Counted from the stretch's first letter, positions 9,270 through 18,502 are shown. The stretch is 64,000 bases of DNA from Pseudanabaena sp. BC1403 (GCF_002914585.1 NZ_PDDM01000004.1:186001-250000), one strand, 5' to 3'. Numbers and translations: made by a program. The notes: generated by a model from the letters alone, not told the origin.

Positions 9270-9302
9270 AAACAGGCTGTGCATAGCACAGCCTGTTTTT
9301 AT
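9266..9302 (+). terminator. Intrinsic terminator of the TPR gene
   Basis: A perfect 17-bp stem (9266-9282 / 9286-9302) with an ATA loop and T run. The TPR stop codon lies inside the left arm. Confidence 0.88.
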
Positions 9303-9309
9303 GTGTTAA

Positions 9310-10140
<831 letters not shown>

Positions 10141-10143
<3 letters not shown>

Positions 10144-10179
10144 TTTTTGTGGCGCGGCGAAGCTGCGCCACAAAAATTA
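10141..10179 (+). terminator. Hairpin terminator of fabG, loop GAA
   Basis: Arms 10141-10155 and 10165-10179 are perfect. The inner GGC-GAA-GCT extends the stem with one G-T pair to a GAA loop. The stem begins with the fabG stop codon. Confidence 0.8.
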
Positions 10180-10222
10180 AATTGCCGCGTCCTACAATTC
10201 TGTTGTTTTTTGAGAGAGCTAT

Positions 10223-10714
10223 ATGCGCCGCACCTTTAAAATTTTCAGACAAGTTTTGAGCATTTGGATATTTGCGATTTGCATTTTGGTGATTTGTCCA
10301 AATTTGGCGATCGCAGCTCCAGACAAATTAGCAGCAGTCGATTTTACGAAACAAACTGCGATCGAAGTTAAGGTTAGTCTGAGCAACAATGCCAATGAAC
10401 TAAAATTCTTCCCCGATCGCTTCACTTTTGAATCTGGTAAACGTTATAAGTTATTACTCAGTAACGCCAGTGGGATGAAGCATTATTTCACCAGCAAAGA
10501 TTTTGCTGATGCGATCTGGACGCAAAATGTGGTGGCAGGCAATGTGGAAGTTAAAGGCAATATTCGCGAATTAGAATTACGTCCGAATACAACTGCTACA
10601 TGGACTTTTATCCCGATTAAGTCTGGTACTTACGAATTGCATTGCGCGATCGCTGGTCATACCGAAGCAGGAATGCGAGGTCTCATCACAATTCAACCTA
10701 GTGTAGTAGATTGA
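10223..10714 (+). CDS. Exported cupredoxin-domain (type 1 copper) protein
   Basis: 163 aa with a signal peptide (about 1-32, ending AIA-AP). The cupredoxin barrel has the type-1 copper ligands: His in GMKHYFTS, then Cys, His and Met in YELHCAIAGHTEAGM. It is therefore a predicted electron carrier or copper-binding protein in the periplasm or lumen, distinct from plastocyanin. Its stop overlaps the start of the glycosyltransferase gene by four bases (TTGA), so the two are probably co-transcribed although their functions look unrelated. Confidence 0.82.
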   Translation: MRRTFKIFRQVLSIWIFAICILVICPNLAIAAPDKLAAVDFTKQTAIEVKVSLSNNANELKFFPDRFTFESGKRYKLLLSNASGMKHYFTSKDFADAIWTQNVVAGNVEVKGNIRELELRPNTTATWTFIPIKSGTYELHCAIAGHTEAGMRGLITIQPSVVD

Positions 10715-11910
10715 AAGTCCTTCATATTATTCCTTCGGTAGCATCAGTACGCGGAGGGACAAGCCAAGCTGTGATTGAAATAGTAGTTGCTTTGCGATCG
10801 CAAGGTGTGGATGCAGAAATTGCCACCACTAATGATAATGGCAAAGACTTGCTAGATGTGCCTCTGTACAAGCTAACTGATCAGCTAGCAGAATATGGAA
10901 ATATACCGATTCGCTTCTTTCCCAGATTTTCACCAAATATCAATGCTATACGTGAGTTTGCCTTCTCGCGATCGCTGACAACTTGGCTATGGAAACATAT
11001 CGCTGAATATGATCTAGTGCATGTACATGCACTTTTTTCCTATGCTTCAACGATCGCGATGGTGATCGCCCGTATTCGGAAAGTTCCTTACATAAATATG
11101 CCCCATGGAATGCTATGCAAATGGTCGTTGCAACAAAGTAAGTTCCGCAAACAAACATATCTGAATGTGATTGAACGTTCCAATTTATTGCATAGTCAAT
11201 CGCTCTACTTCACGACTCAGCAAGAACAAGAAGAATTCAATCTATTAGATCTAAATATTCCTAATTTTATTTTGCCGCACGGAGTGCAGATCCCGACTTT
11301 AATTCCTTATGCTCAAGCTCAACTAAGAGAACTTCTGCAAATTCCCACTCACTTTCCTATCCTTCTATTTATGTCACGTATTCATCCTAAAAAAGGATTG
11401 GAATATCTAATCGAGTCTCTGGGTAAATTAAAAGAATATAATTTTGCTTTAGTAATCGCAGGTAGTGGTGAACCTGATTATGTAAACCAAATTCAAGATT
11501 TATTGGTTACTCAGGGCATCAGCGATCGCACTCATCTAGTGGGCTTTGTAGAAGGCGAAATCAAAAATCTCTATCTCCAAGGTGCGGATCTTTTTACGCT
11601 CACTTCTCATTCCGAGAATTTTGGTATCGCTGTGATGGAGTCACTTGCGGCTGGCACGCCTGTGCTAATTACTGATGGAGTTGCGATCGCACCTATGGTA
11701 AAAGAACAAGCGATCGGCTATGTCACTAAATTAGAGATTAATGTGATCGTGACAGCATTAGAAAATTTCTTTCAAAATTTTGACAACGATCTATTCAGTA
11801 GACTAAAAACTCAACAAATTATTGCTGAAAACTATAGTTGGCAATCTATCAGTGCTCAACTTGTTACAATTTATCAATCAATCGTCAATGAGTTTATTGC
11901 TTTAGCCTAA
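10711..11910 (+). CDS. Glycosyltransferase family 4 (GT-B) protein
   Basis: 399 aa starting at a TTG that overlaps the cupredoxin stop (TTGA), consistent with translational coupling. N-terminal acceptor domain: KVLHIIPSVASVRGGTSQAV. C-terminal donor domain: LFMSRIHPKKGLEYLI (sugar-nucleotide-binding loop), and GADLFTLTSHSENFGIAVMESLAAGTPVLITD with the E-x7-E signature of GT4. It probably adds a sugar to a cell-surface polysaccharide or glycolipid. It begins a run with a Uma2 gene and a GT2 gene. Confidence 0.88.
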   Translation: MKVLHIIPSVASVRGGTSQAVIEIVVALRSQGVDAEIATTNDNGKDLLDVPLYKLTDQLAEYGNIPIRFFPRFSPNINAIREFAFSRSLTTWLWKHIAEYDLVHVHALFSYASTIAMVIARIRKVPYINMPHGMLCKWSLQQSKFRKQTYLNVIERSNLLHSQSLYFTTQQEQEEFNLLDLNIPNFILPHGVQIPTLIPYAQAQLRELLQIPTHFPILLFMSRIHPKKGLEYLIESLGKLKEYNFALVIAGSGEPDYVNQIQDLLVTQGISDRTHLVGFVEGEIKNLYLQGADLFTLTSHSENFGIAVMESLAAGTPVLITDGVAIAPMVKEQAIGYVTKLEINVIVTALENFFQNFDNDLFSRLKTQQIIAENYSWQSISAQLVTIYQSIVNEFIALA

Positions 11911-11935
11911 AAATATTCTAAAACAACTAAATATT

Positions 11936-12499
11936 ATGATCGCAACACCTGTTAAAACTCCAACTTTAGATGCATTTCTGCAATTGCCAGAGACTGAACC
12001 TGCTAGCGAATATATCAACAATAGGATTACTCAAAAAATTATGCCAAAAGGTAAACATAGTTTTTTACAATACGAAATCTGCAATGTTGTCAATCAAATA
12101 ACAAAAGCTAAAAAAATTGCCTATGCTTTCCCAGAGCTAAGATGTACCTTTGATGGTCGTTCAATTGTTCCAGATATTGCAGTGTTTGAATGGCAAAATA
12201 TTCCATTTCTCGCGGACGGAGAAATTCCAGATAACTTTAATATTGCGCCCGACTGGATTATTGAGATTCTCTCGCCAGATCAAAATGCAAATAAAGTTAT
12301 TGGCAAGATTTTGCATAGTCTTCAGCATGGCTGCAAATTAGGTTGGTTTCTCGATCCTAGCGATCGCAGTATTTTGACATTTCAGCCCAATCAACAACCT
12401 ATATTAATGGTCAATAGCGATCGCTTACCCAGTTTAGAGATAATTCCTTTAGCGCTAACAGTTGAAGCTCTATTTAGCTGGCTAAAAATGGAAAGTTAG
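11936..12499 (+). CDS. Uma2 family (DUF820) protein
   Basis: 187 aa. Family landmarks: NRITQKIMPKGKHS near residue 30, ALRCTF-like FPELRCTFDGRSIVPDIAVFEW (PD), then APDWIIEILSPDQN (E...SP) and GCKLGWFLDP. This is the short Uma2 form without a coiled-coil tail. It lies between two glycosyltransferase genes in the same direction, 25 bp after one and 7 bp before the next. Role unknown. Confidence 0.82.
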   Translation: MIATPVKTPTLDAFLQLPETEPASEYINNRITQKIMPKGKHSFLQYEICNVVNQITKAKKIAYAFPELRCTFDGRSIVPDIAVFEWQNIPFLADGEIPDNFNIAPDWIIEILSPDQNANKVIGKILHSLQHGCKLGWFLDPSDRSILTFQPNQQPILMVNSDRLPSLEIIPLALTVEALFSWLKMES

Positions 12500-12506
12500 A
12501 TTTTAG

Positions 12507-13280
12507 ATGCTAGAACAAATTACCCCATTAATTCTCACTTATAACGAAGTTCCAAATATTGGACGTACATTAGAGCGGTTAACTTGGGCAAAAAGAATTG
12601 TTGTAATTGATAGTTTTAGTGATGATGAAACTCTAGAGATTTTGGCTGGCTATCCACAAGTAGAAGTATGGCAACGTAAGTTTGATACGCATACAGAGCA
12701 ATGGAACTATGGCTTAAAACATGTCAATTCTGAATGGGTACTTGCGCTTGATGCTGATTATGTATTGTCGGAAGAATTAATCGAAGAAATTCAGTCAACG
12801 ATTGAGAATAAAAAAGTTGAATTGCTGGATGGATATTTTGTTCGATTTCGATATTGTGTATTTGGGAAGCCATTGAGAGCGACCTTGTTGCCACCCCGTC
12901 AAGTACTATTCCGCAAAGATAAATCTATATATATTGATGATGGGCATACACAATTGCTGCAAGTGAACGGTAAGTCTGGAGGTCTTCAGGCTTATATTGA
13001 TCACGATGATCGCAAGTCATTAAGTCGTTGGCTTTGGGCGCAAGATCGTTACTTATTAATTGAAGCTCAGAAATTATTGGCTACACCAAACAGTGAATTA
13101 AGTTTTGGCGATCGCCTTCGCAAGCAAAAAGTGATTGCGCCAATTGTGATTTTGCTTTACTGCCTGATTCTTAAAGGTGGAATTTTGGATGGATGGGCTG
13201 GTTGGTATTATGCGTGGCAAAGAACATTAGCTGAAATTTTATTGGCAATTCGGTTGATTGAGTTAGAACGCAATAAATAA
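12507..13280 (+). CDS. Glycosyltransferase family 2 (GT-A) protein
   Basis: 257 aa. The start ITPLILTYNEVPNIGRTLERL is the GT2 nucleotide-binding segment; the metal-binding motif is LALDADYVLS (DAD). The overall layout, with WNYGLKHVNSEWV and a late hydrophobic segment (PIVILLYCLILKGGILDGWAGWYYAWQR), resembles the WaaE/KdtX-like branch. Seven bases separate it from the preceding Uma2 gene. Donor and acceptor are unknown; a surface-glycan function is inferred from the neighbouring GT4. Confidence 0.85.
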   Translation: MLEQITPLILTYNEVPNIGRTLERLTWAKRIVVIDSFSDDETLEILAGYPQVEVWQRKFDTHTEQWNYGLKHVNSEWVLALDADYVLSEELIEEIQSTIENKKVELLDGYFVRFRYCVFGKPLRATLLPPRQVLFRKDKSIYIDDGHTQLLQVNGKSGGLQAYIDHDDRKSLSRWLWAQDRYLLIEAQKLLATPNSELSFGDRLRKQKVIAPIVILLYCLILKGGILDGWAGWYYAWQRTLAEILLAIRLIELERNK

Positions 13281-13312
13281 AAGGCGGCGTGAAGCGCCGC
13301 CTTTTATTTATT
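13272..13312. terminator. Bidirectional terminator, loop GAA
   Basis: A 19-bp stem (one G-T pair) with GGCGGCGT-GAA-GCGCCGCC at its tip and A/T flanks. It contains the GT2 stop codon and abuts the stop of the convergent minus-strand gene. Confidence 0.88.
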
Positions 13313-13887
13313 TACCGATTGTTATACTTTTGAGCAGTAGTGGTGGTGGGCATTACGCCATCAGTATCAGTATTGGGTGAGGCGACCTCAGACGGATCGA
13401 GCAGTTTAATCGTCACTTGATTATTTTTGATCCAACCCTGCTTTCTTAATAGCATTTCTTGAGATTTCCCCGAGTTTAAAGTTTGGGGCAATTTTTCGCG
13501 CAACCCGTTCACCCGTTGCTCGACTGAGTTTACCTCTGTTGTAATCTCATCGAGACGATCTTTTTGTGAGGATTGGTAGGGAAGTAATTTGGTGACCGCT
13601 GCGATCGCGGCAATGGACAAAGCAACATTAACTGCAATTACGATGATTGCTTCAGTTGCTTTCGCTCGGCAATACTGCTCTCGTTTACGTTGGACATTCT
13701 GAGCAACTGCTTCACTGTAGTTGTCAGAACCATTTAAAGCAGATGTAAGACCTTCAGCAGAGGTAGAATGGCTGCTTCGTGAATGCATACTCACGACATC
13801 ACTTCTCCCGTACTGACTCTGCGATCGCGGGGTCTGTTTTTGTACTTGTGGAGAAAAACGTGGAGATAAGTCTCGTTTGGCAACCAT
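13312..13887 (-). CDS. Single-pass membrane protein with coiled coil, unrecognised
   Basis: 191 aa from the ATG at 13885-13887, which has AGAGG upstream; an in-frame TTG six bases earlier is less likely. A polar, Ser/Arg/Gln-rich N-terminus (about 1-80) precedes one membrane helix (about 82-105, EAIIVIAVNVALSIAAIAAV). A charged coiled coil follows (about 112-145, DRLDEITTEVNSVEQRVNGLREKL), and then a small polar tail. The layout recalls FtsL/DivIC-type bitopic proteins but the cytoplasmic part is much longer. It lies 35 bp after psaM on the same strand. Confidence 0.6.
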   Translation of the reverse strand: MVAKRDLSPRFSPQVQKQTPRSQSQYGRSDVVSMHSRSSHSTSAEGLTSALNGSDNYSEAVAQNVQRKREQYCRAKATEAIIVIAVNVALSIAAIAAVTKLLPYQSSQKDRLDEITTEVNSVEQRVNGLREKLPQTLNSGKSQEMLLRKQGWIKNNQVTIKLLDPSEVASPNTDTDGVMPTTTTAQKYNNR

Positions 13888-13922
13888 TCGCAACCTCTAG
13901 GCTGTAAAAATAGATATGATGA

Positions 13923-14021
13923 CTAGGAATTGGAAAGAGCAGAACCTAATAGGGCTGCCATTACTGCTGGAAAAAGTGAGACTATCAAAGCGGTAAAAAC
14001 TTGACCATCTGAAAGATTCAT
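13923..14021 (-). CDS. psaM: Photosystem I reaction centre subunit XII (PsaM)-like
   Basis: 32 aa: MNLSDGQVFTALIVSLFPAV followed by MAALLGSALSNS. One membrane helix preceded by an LSDxQV segment, as in PsaM (typically 31 aa). The C-terminal LSTELYK of typical PsaM is replaced by GSALSNS. A strong AGGAG lies eight bases before the ATG, which supports translation. PsaM is a peripheral single-helix subunit that helps trimer formation of photosystem I in thylakoids. Identification is by pattern only; another tiny thylakoid subunit cannot be excluded. Confidence 0.72.
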   Translation of the reverse strand: MNLSDGQVFTALIVSLFPAVMAALLGSALSNS

Positions 14022-14108
14022 ACAATATCTCCTTATATAGTGCTTATTTCGATCTTAACAATACACTGTCAGATCAAAAATTGACTAGTAATTAGCAAAA
14101 AAAGTAGC

Positions 14109-14232
14109 AATTCTAATCATAAAAATCGTTTTTGAAATTCCGCCTACTGCGGGATTTCAAAAACGATTTTGGTGTTTTCATTGGCAAAGGCTCTGGAAAC
14201 ACCAAAATCGTTTTCATAATGAGAATTGCTGT
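14109..14232. repeat. Nested inverted-repeat element with two competing hairpins
   Basis: The ends are imperfect inverted repeats (AGCAATTCTAATCATAAAA at the left; AGCAATTCTCATTATGAAAA on the other strand at the right). Inside, 14122-14138 pairs with 14154-14170 around the core CGC-CTACT-GCG. The segment 14161-14177 can instead pair perfectly (17 bp) with 14197-14213. The right flank TTTCATAATGAGAATTGC recurs after the hairpins at 15026 and 18701. Confidence 0.65.
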
Positions 14233-14240
14233 CTCTATAA

Positions 14241-14287
14241 ACATCAAACATAAATTAAGTAAATTTTGCTTAATTTATGTTTGATGT
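14241..14287 (-). terminator. Perfect 19-bp hairpin overlapping the esterase stop
   Basis: Arms 14241-14259 and 14269-14287 are perfect complements, with a 9-base loop. The right arm encodes the last residues (HQT) and stop of the esterase gene, so the hairpin lies inside the 3' end of its mRNA. Confidence 0.7.
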
Positions 14288-14901
14288 TGCAAGATAAATT
14301 CTTGGATGCGATCGCAAGTTTCAGGACGGATTTCATGGGACATCTCATATTCTTCATATTCCACGGTTACACCTAAACGCTCAAAGACCTCCCTAGTATT
14401 ACGCGCTACACCGATTGGAACAACAGTATCCTCTGTCCCATGAGCGATCAAAATTGGCGGGAATGAGTGGTCTGAAAGTTCTTGCAATTCTTCTTCCGTG
14501 ATATGCAAGTAGCCGCTCAGGGCTATTAATCCTGCTAATGGGAATGCCAAACCTACGTCCAAGGTCATTGCCCCACCCTGTGAAAACCCTAACAAAAAAG
14601 TTTTCTCTAAAGGGATGCCCGTCATTGCTGGTAAATCTTCAAGAAACTGGCTGAGTAGTTCACAGCTTTTGGCTAAACCCTCAATATCCAGACTTTGCAG
14701 GTCATACCACATCTTGCCATTGGGCATTGGATGGTTAAATGGAGCTTCAGGACAAATCCATTGATAATTGGCGAGTCCAACCATAGGCGCAAGCGAGATC
14801 AAATCATCACAGTTTGCGCCCCAACCATGTAGGGCAACGATTACGCCTTTGGCATCAGGATTGGGTAATTTTGAAGGAAGCGATCGGTAATTTAAGGTCA
14901 T
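14275..14901 (-). CDS. Phospholipase/carboxylesterase family alpha/beta hydrolase
   Basis: 208 aa from the ATG at 14899-14901 (MTLNYRSLPSKLPNPDAKGV); an upstream start would add 16 unrelated residues. Catalytic triad by motif: Ser in LLGFSQGGAMTL, Asp in IAHGTEDTVVP, His in YEMSHEI. The oxyanion region is VALHGWGANCDD. This is the acyl-protein-thioesterase/lysophospholipase-like family that hydrolyses short acyl or carboxyl esters in the cytoplasm; the natural substrate is unknown. Confidence 0.87.
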   Translation of the reverse strand: MTLNYRSLPSKLPNPDAKGVIVALHGWGANCDDLISLAPMVGLANYQWICPEAPFNHPMPNGKMWYDLQSLDIEGLAKSCELLSQFLEDLPAMTGIPLEKTFLLGFSQGGAMTLDVGLAFPLAGLIALSGYLHITEEELQELSDHSFPPILIAHGTEDTVVPIGVARNTREVFERLGVTVEYEEYEMSHEIRPETCDRIQEFILQHQT

Positions 14902-15025
14902 GAGCAAAATTATATATTTGTATAGCGATCGCAGTAGTCCTGCCCTCAAGTACGGACTAAAAGCTCACACCCTTTGTAAAGGGTTGCTTAGAAGTTTTTT
15001 AGCCTGCTTCAGCAGACTTGCCTCA

Positions 15026-15098
15026 AAACCGATTGTAGAGTTTGCCGCGCCTACTGCGTGGCAAACTCTACAATCGGTTTCATAATTAGAATTGCAGC
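15026..15098. repeat. Perfect hairpin with loop CTACT plus shared flank
   Basis: Arms 15026-15046 and 15060-15080 are perfect. The inner GCGC-CTACT-GCGT (one G-T pair) gives a 25-bp stem. The loop and core match the hairpin at 14122-14170. The right flank (TTTCATAATTAGAATTGC, 15078-15095) recurs at 14211 and 18753. It lies immediately 3' of the transglutaminase gene and may terminate it. Confidence 0.7.
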
Positions 15099-15099
15099 T

Positions 15100-15699
15100 T
15101 TACAATAAACCATAATTCTTGGCGGAATCTAGTGAAATATCTGGCAAGTTATGCAGCATATCATTCCATGTAGTTTGAGATTGCAGTGCATCTATGACTA
15201 TCTGCATTGGTTCGGCAAAAATTACTTGAAAATCTGCTTCTTCGGGTAACTGAGTTTTATACGCCAATTGCTCATGAGGTGGTTTGAACTGAGCGTTAAC
15301 GCCCGCTTTGTTGCCTCTGGCATCAACCCGATACCAACCAATTTCGGGCAAGTAGATGGCATTGAAACCATGCAAACTGTATGGTGCACCTCGATCATCA
15401 ATGCTTAATCGCTGATAACAAAATCCTGCTGGAATCTGGTTTGCACGTAGTAGGGCGGCGAGCAAATGACTCTTCGCGAAGCAGTAACCAGTTTTATGTT
15501 GTAGAACATCTGACGCTCGACAGGTCACAGGATTCATGTGAAAGTCAAAACTGTGGCAGATATTGTCTCTTACCCATTCAAAGCAAGCTTTGGCGATCGC
15601 GTCTGGAGTCTTGTGTCCCGATGCGATTTGTTGGGAGCATTTAATAATTTCGGGATGCTGCCAATCGATAACTTCAGTAACTTGTAAATACTCTTCCAT
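15100..15699 (-). CDS. Transglutaminase-like (cysteine protease fold) protein
   Basis: 199 aa, no signal peptide. The transglutaminase core motif triad is complete: Cys in TGYCFAKSHLLAALLRA, His in YSLHGFNAIYL, Asp in WYRVDARGNK. The preceding segment ACFEWVRDNICHSFDFH is also family-typical. Bacterial members are usually proteases or hydrolases rather than crosslinking enzymes. Monocistronic. Confidence 0.85.
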   Translation of the reverse strand: MEEYLQVTEVIDWQHPEIIKCSQQIASGHKTPDAIAKACFEWVRDNICHSFDFHMNPVTCRASDVLQHKTGYCFAKSHLLAALLRANQIPAGFCYQRLSIDDRGAPYSLHGFNAIYLPEIGWYRVDARGNKAGVNAQFKPPHEQLAYKTQLPEEADFQVIFAEPMQIVIDALQSQTTWNDMLHNLPDISLDSAKNYGLL

Positions 15700-15746
15700 A
15701 TCAAAAAGCTTTAACTCTTATAGCCATCAATGTTTAGGATAAAACC

Positions 15747-15799
15747 AAAACTCAAGAGAGAGTTGCGGCGCTTAGCGCCGCAACTCTCTCTTGATTTTT
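15747..15799. repeat. Long hairpin, loop TTA
   Basis: Arms 15752-15771 and 15775-15794 form a perfect 20-bp stem ending GCGGCGC-TTA-GCGCCGC. It is extended by an A/T stretch after one mismatch. It lies in the divergent gap between the transglutaminase and ccsA starts, so it is not in a normal terminator position. Confidence 0.75.
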
Positions 15800-15916
15800 A
15801 TCTAAGTGACAAATGGTAAGGCTTAGCAACATCGCTTACAATGAAAACGCATAGGATATGCACCTTTAAAAATCAAATCATACAAACTTTTCAAAAATTG
15901 CTGGAGAATTGCCTGA

Positions 15917-16972
15917 ATGCAACTCGTCGCGCTTCAGAACTTACTGGACAACTCATCATTTGCCGTCCTCTTTGCGACCATGCTCGTTTTCTGGGTACAT
16001 GTCGCATTCCCTAACTTGCCATATTTGCGATCGCTTGGTAACGCAGGCATGGCGATCGCAAATCTCTGTATTGCTACATTACTGGGAGCGCGCTGGATTG
16101 ATGCAGGCTATTTCCCATTAAGCAATCTTTACGAGTCGTTATTTTTCTTAGCATGGGGTATTACCACCATGCATATCGTGGTTAATCGCATCGGCAATAA
16201 AAGCGCCAATGACACCGCCAAGCGTCTAGTTGGGGCTTTCACTTCACCCCTCGCAATGGGAATCACCGCTTTTGCTGCCCTAGCCCTGCCATCGGGGATG
16301 CAAGTTTCTGAGCCACTTGTCCCTGCACTGAAGTCTAACTGGTTGATGATGCATGTTAGCGTTATGCTGCTTAGTTATGCAGCTTTAATGACAGGTAGCA
16401 TTTTAGCGATCGCCTTTTTGATTGTTACCCGTGGTCAAGATGTGGTCTTACAGGGTAGTTCCTTCGGCACAAATCTCCGCAGTGTTGCTGATGGAAATAG
16501 CACTAATAATTCTAGCTCTGAGACATTTGCGGCTTTTGCGGTTGAGAGTATGGGCGGTATTTTGAATTCGGGAAATTTACAATCAGCGAATAGTATGACG
16601 CTGACCGCAGATGCGATCGCTACCCAAGCTAAGCCTCTATCTTTACGTCGTCTTACTATTGGCGAGACCTTAGATAATCTCAGTTATCGCGCGATCGGCT
16701 TAGGTTTTCCGCTGCTGACGATTGGGATCATTGCAGGCGGAGTATGGGCAAACGAAGCATGGGGTTCTTACTGGAGTTGGGATCCTAAGGAAACATGGTC
16801 TTTGATTACATGGTTAGTATTTGCGGCTTATTTGCATACGCGCATTACTAAGGGCTGGCAAGGACGCAAACCTGCGATTTTGGCTAGCGTTGGGCTATTA
16901 GTAGTCTGGACTTGCTATCTCGGCGTAAATCTTCTCGGTAAAGGTCTGCACAGTTACGGTTGGTTTCTTTAA
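15917..16972 (+). CDS. ccsA: Cytochrome c biogenesis protein CcsA (System II heme handling)
   Basis: 351 aa, about eight membrane helices. Near the C-terminus it has the tryptophan-rich WWD-type signature [18 protein letters not shown], followed by a conserved His in AAYLHTR. With CcsB it forms the thylakoid complex that delivers heme and attaches it to apocytochromes c. It is the homologue of chloroplast Ycf5. A loop at about residues 170-250 ([20 protein letters not shown] onward) is long and low in conservation. CTGGAGAATTGCCTGAATG gives an acceptable ribosome-binding site. Confidence 0.92.
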   Translation: MQLVALQNLLDNSSFAVLFATMLVFWVHVAFPNLPYLRSLGNAGMAIANLCIATLLGARWIDAGYFPLSNLYESLFFLAWGITTMHIVVNRIGNKSANDTAKRLVGAFTSPLAMGITAFAALALPSGMQVSEPLVPALKSNWLMMHVSVMLLSYAALMTGSILAIAFLIVTRGQDVVLQGSSFGTNLRSVADGNSTNNSSSETFAAFAVESMGGILNSGNLQSANSMTLTADAIATQAKPLSLRRLTIGETLDNLSYRAIGLGFPLLTIGIIAGGVWANEAWGSYWSWDPKETWSLITWLVFAAYLHTRITKGWQGRKPAILASVGLLVVWTCYLGVNLLGKGLHSYGWFL

Positions 16973-16978
16973 TAAAAA

Positions 16979-17176
16979 ATATACCCACTCGTAGGGGCAG
17001 GTTTTGGAATAAATCTATGGGTAAACCATTGAATTGTGGCTAAACCTGCCCCTACAAGGATTTTTCACTGGCAATCCCCTTGCAGAGAAAATATACCCAT
17101 GCGTAGGGGCAGGTTTTTGAATGAATCTATGGTTTAACTATAGGACTGTGACTAAACCTGCCCTTACAAAGATTTT
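16979..17176. repeat. Two tandem GTAGGGGC...GCCCCTAC inverted-repeat units
   Basis: Unit 1 (about 16979-17065) and unit 2 (about 17092-17176) are near-identical. Each has a left arm GTAGGGGCAGGTTT, a partly conserved 40-bp middle with AATCTATGG, and a right arm AAACCTGCCCCTAC (one change in unit 2), then ARGATTTTT. They fill the gap between ccsA and the next gene. Not a CRISPR: there are only two units, and the symmetry lies within each unit. Confidence 0.75.
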
Positions 17177-17192
17177 TTACTTTTTTGAGATT

Positions 17193-17831
17193 TTAGCGGT
17201 TGCTTAGCTCTTGCTCAAGTTTTGGGAGACTCTCCAACTCAAACACAGTAATTTGTCCAGAATTAGCGCTACCCTTGCCATTTTGTAATAACTCCACCCA
17301 GTAGCCGTACTTCTTGCCTTGACGTAATTCTCCTTGCAATGCACTGAGAATTGGCGAAGCATTCTTAGCTTGCGATCGCTGCACCATTGCTGCTGTCGGA
17401 TAGGCGTAAACCCGTTTAGCCATCGCATAGTCACGCATAATATCTGGCCCATAAATAGAGCGGAGCGACTCTTCTAGACGAGAGCGTGTCACCCCATTAA
17501 TAATGTCAAAAAATCTAATCTGCTCACTCCTAATGAGATTTGCATCGCTTTTCTGTATGGCGGCAATCCCTGGTAACACTACACTGGCTTGGAATTGAAA
17601 TCGTCTTGATGGCGTGTCACTTTTTCGCACGAGCAGACGCTCGCCATTCTCTGGTCGCAATGCTGGGTTAGTTCTAATCCAATCAATGACTTGATCGGGT
17701 GTTTGACCTGGCAAGGCGATCGCGGATGGCATGACTGATTGCCAAGTTGTTGGTATGGCAATACTGACGATCTGCGTCAAAAGCGTTGTGGCGATCGCAA
17801 TTTTGATGTTTGCGCTTTTAAAGCAATTCAT
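17193..17831 (-). CDS. Exported protein of unknown function
   Basis: 212 aa. A signal peptide of about 40 residues (NIKIAIATTLLTQIVSIAIP then PSAIA-LPG) is followed by a single soluble domain containing LPGQTPDQVIDWIRTNPALRP, ERLLVRKSDTPSRRFQFQAS and a C-terminal GQITVFELESLPKLEQEL. I do not recognise the domain. The gene is alone, between GTAGGGGC repeats and a hairpin. Confidence 0.65.
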   Translation of the reverse strand: MNCFKSANIKIAIATTLLTQIVSIAIPTTWQSVMPSAIALPGQTPDQVIDWIRTNPALRPENGERLLVRKSDTPSRRFQFQASVVLPGIAAIQKSDANLIRSEQIRFFDIINGVTRSRLEESLRSIYGPDIMRDYAMAKRVYAYPTAAMVQRSQAKNASPILSALQGELRQGKKYGYWVELLQNGKGSANSGQITVFELESLPKLEQELSNR

Positions 17832-17993
17832 GGGAGTCCTCTACACCAATTAAATCCTATTGGACAAATTTAGCTGGCAAATAATGGGTGACAGGATATC
17901 ACGGACGGGCATAATTGCAATGACTTTTTCAGTCTTTTTATGGCATTTTGGGAAGTTAGTATAGTGAATCGCCTGTCATATCAGACAAAATCA

Positions 17994-18046
17994 AAACCCA
18001 GTCACAGAGTTACAGCGCTTTGCGCTGCAACTCTGTGACTGGGTTT
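17994..18046. repeat. Long hairpin, loop TTT
   Basis: A 24-bp stem with one A-C mismatch, outer arms AAACCCAGTCACAGAGTT / AACTCTGTGACTGGGTTT, tip CAGCGC-TTT-GCGCTG. It lies upstream of the tRNA-Asp promoter in a 400-bp gap; the rest of 17832-18111 shows nothing else. Confidence 0.75.
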
Positions 18047-18111
18047 AATGCCTGAAAAAACTTGATTTTGGGTTTTTGTTAAAAAAATTTCAAAAAAATA
18101 TGCGTAGAGTA

Positions 18112-18140
18112 TTGACAAACGTCTTGTAAATCTACATAAT
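18112..18140 (+). promoter_or_regulatory. Predicted sigma-70 promoter of tRNA-Asp
   Basis: TTGACA (18112-18117), a 17-bp spacer, CATAAT (18135-18140), giving a start site near 18147. The consensus -35 and ideal spacing fit a strong stable-RNA promoter. A run of A and T upstream (18080-18100) could act as an UP-like element. Confidence 0.75.
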
Positions 18141-18228
18141 GAGGAGCGCTTAAATAAAGAAACGCAAAAAACGAGCTGCAAACCAGCTAGTCAAAAGCAA
18201 TCTTTAAAGTTGATTTAAGCAAAAATTT

Positions 18229-18302
18229 GGGTTCGTAGTTCAATTGGTTAGAGCACCGCCCTGTCACGGCGGAAGTTGCGGGTTCGAGCCCCGTCGAACC
18301 CG
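18229..18302 (+). tRNA. tRNA-Asp (GUC)
   Basis: 74 nt with acceptor stem GGGTTCG/CGAACCC and discriminator G. The anticodon stem-loop is CCGCC-CTGTCAC-GGCGG with anticodon GTC. The T arm is GCGGG-TTCGAGC-CCCGT with one weak pair. CCA is not encoded. Confidence 0.97.
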
Positions 18303-18313
18303 TTCTAATAACA

Positions 18314-18354
18314 AAAAAAAGAAAGTCGTTGTTTGTCAATGGCTTTCTTTTTTT
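18314..18354 (+). terminator. Terminator of tRNA-Asp
   Basis: A/G-rich left arm AAAAAAAGAAAG pairs with CTTTCTTTTTTT, which ends in a T run 50 bases past the tRNA. Confidence 0.7.
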
Positions 18355-18453
18355 GCTATTAGTTAGAATAGATTTTGCTAATAAGTGCCTTAAAAACGTC
18401 TATTCTCATTGCGAAAATTAGTTATAAGTAGCTAGGCATAATTAATTACACAC

Positions 18454-18502
18454 CCAAACCCATAGAGTTACCCCGCTGCGGGGCGCAACTTTACGGGTTT
18501 GG
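18454..18502. repeat. Degenerate long hairpin
   Basis: Outer arms CCAAACCC / GGGTTTGG with several internal mismatches, tip ACCCCGC-TGC-GGGGC. It looks like a decayed member of the locus-specific hairpin family. It lies in the 580-bp gap before the first kinase gene, which otherwise holds only the hairpins listed here. Confidence 0.6.

Noticed and set aside
16979-17176. Possible CRISPR array
   Set aside because: Only two units, each itself an inverted repeat, no uniform spacers and no cas genes.
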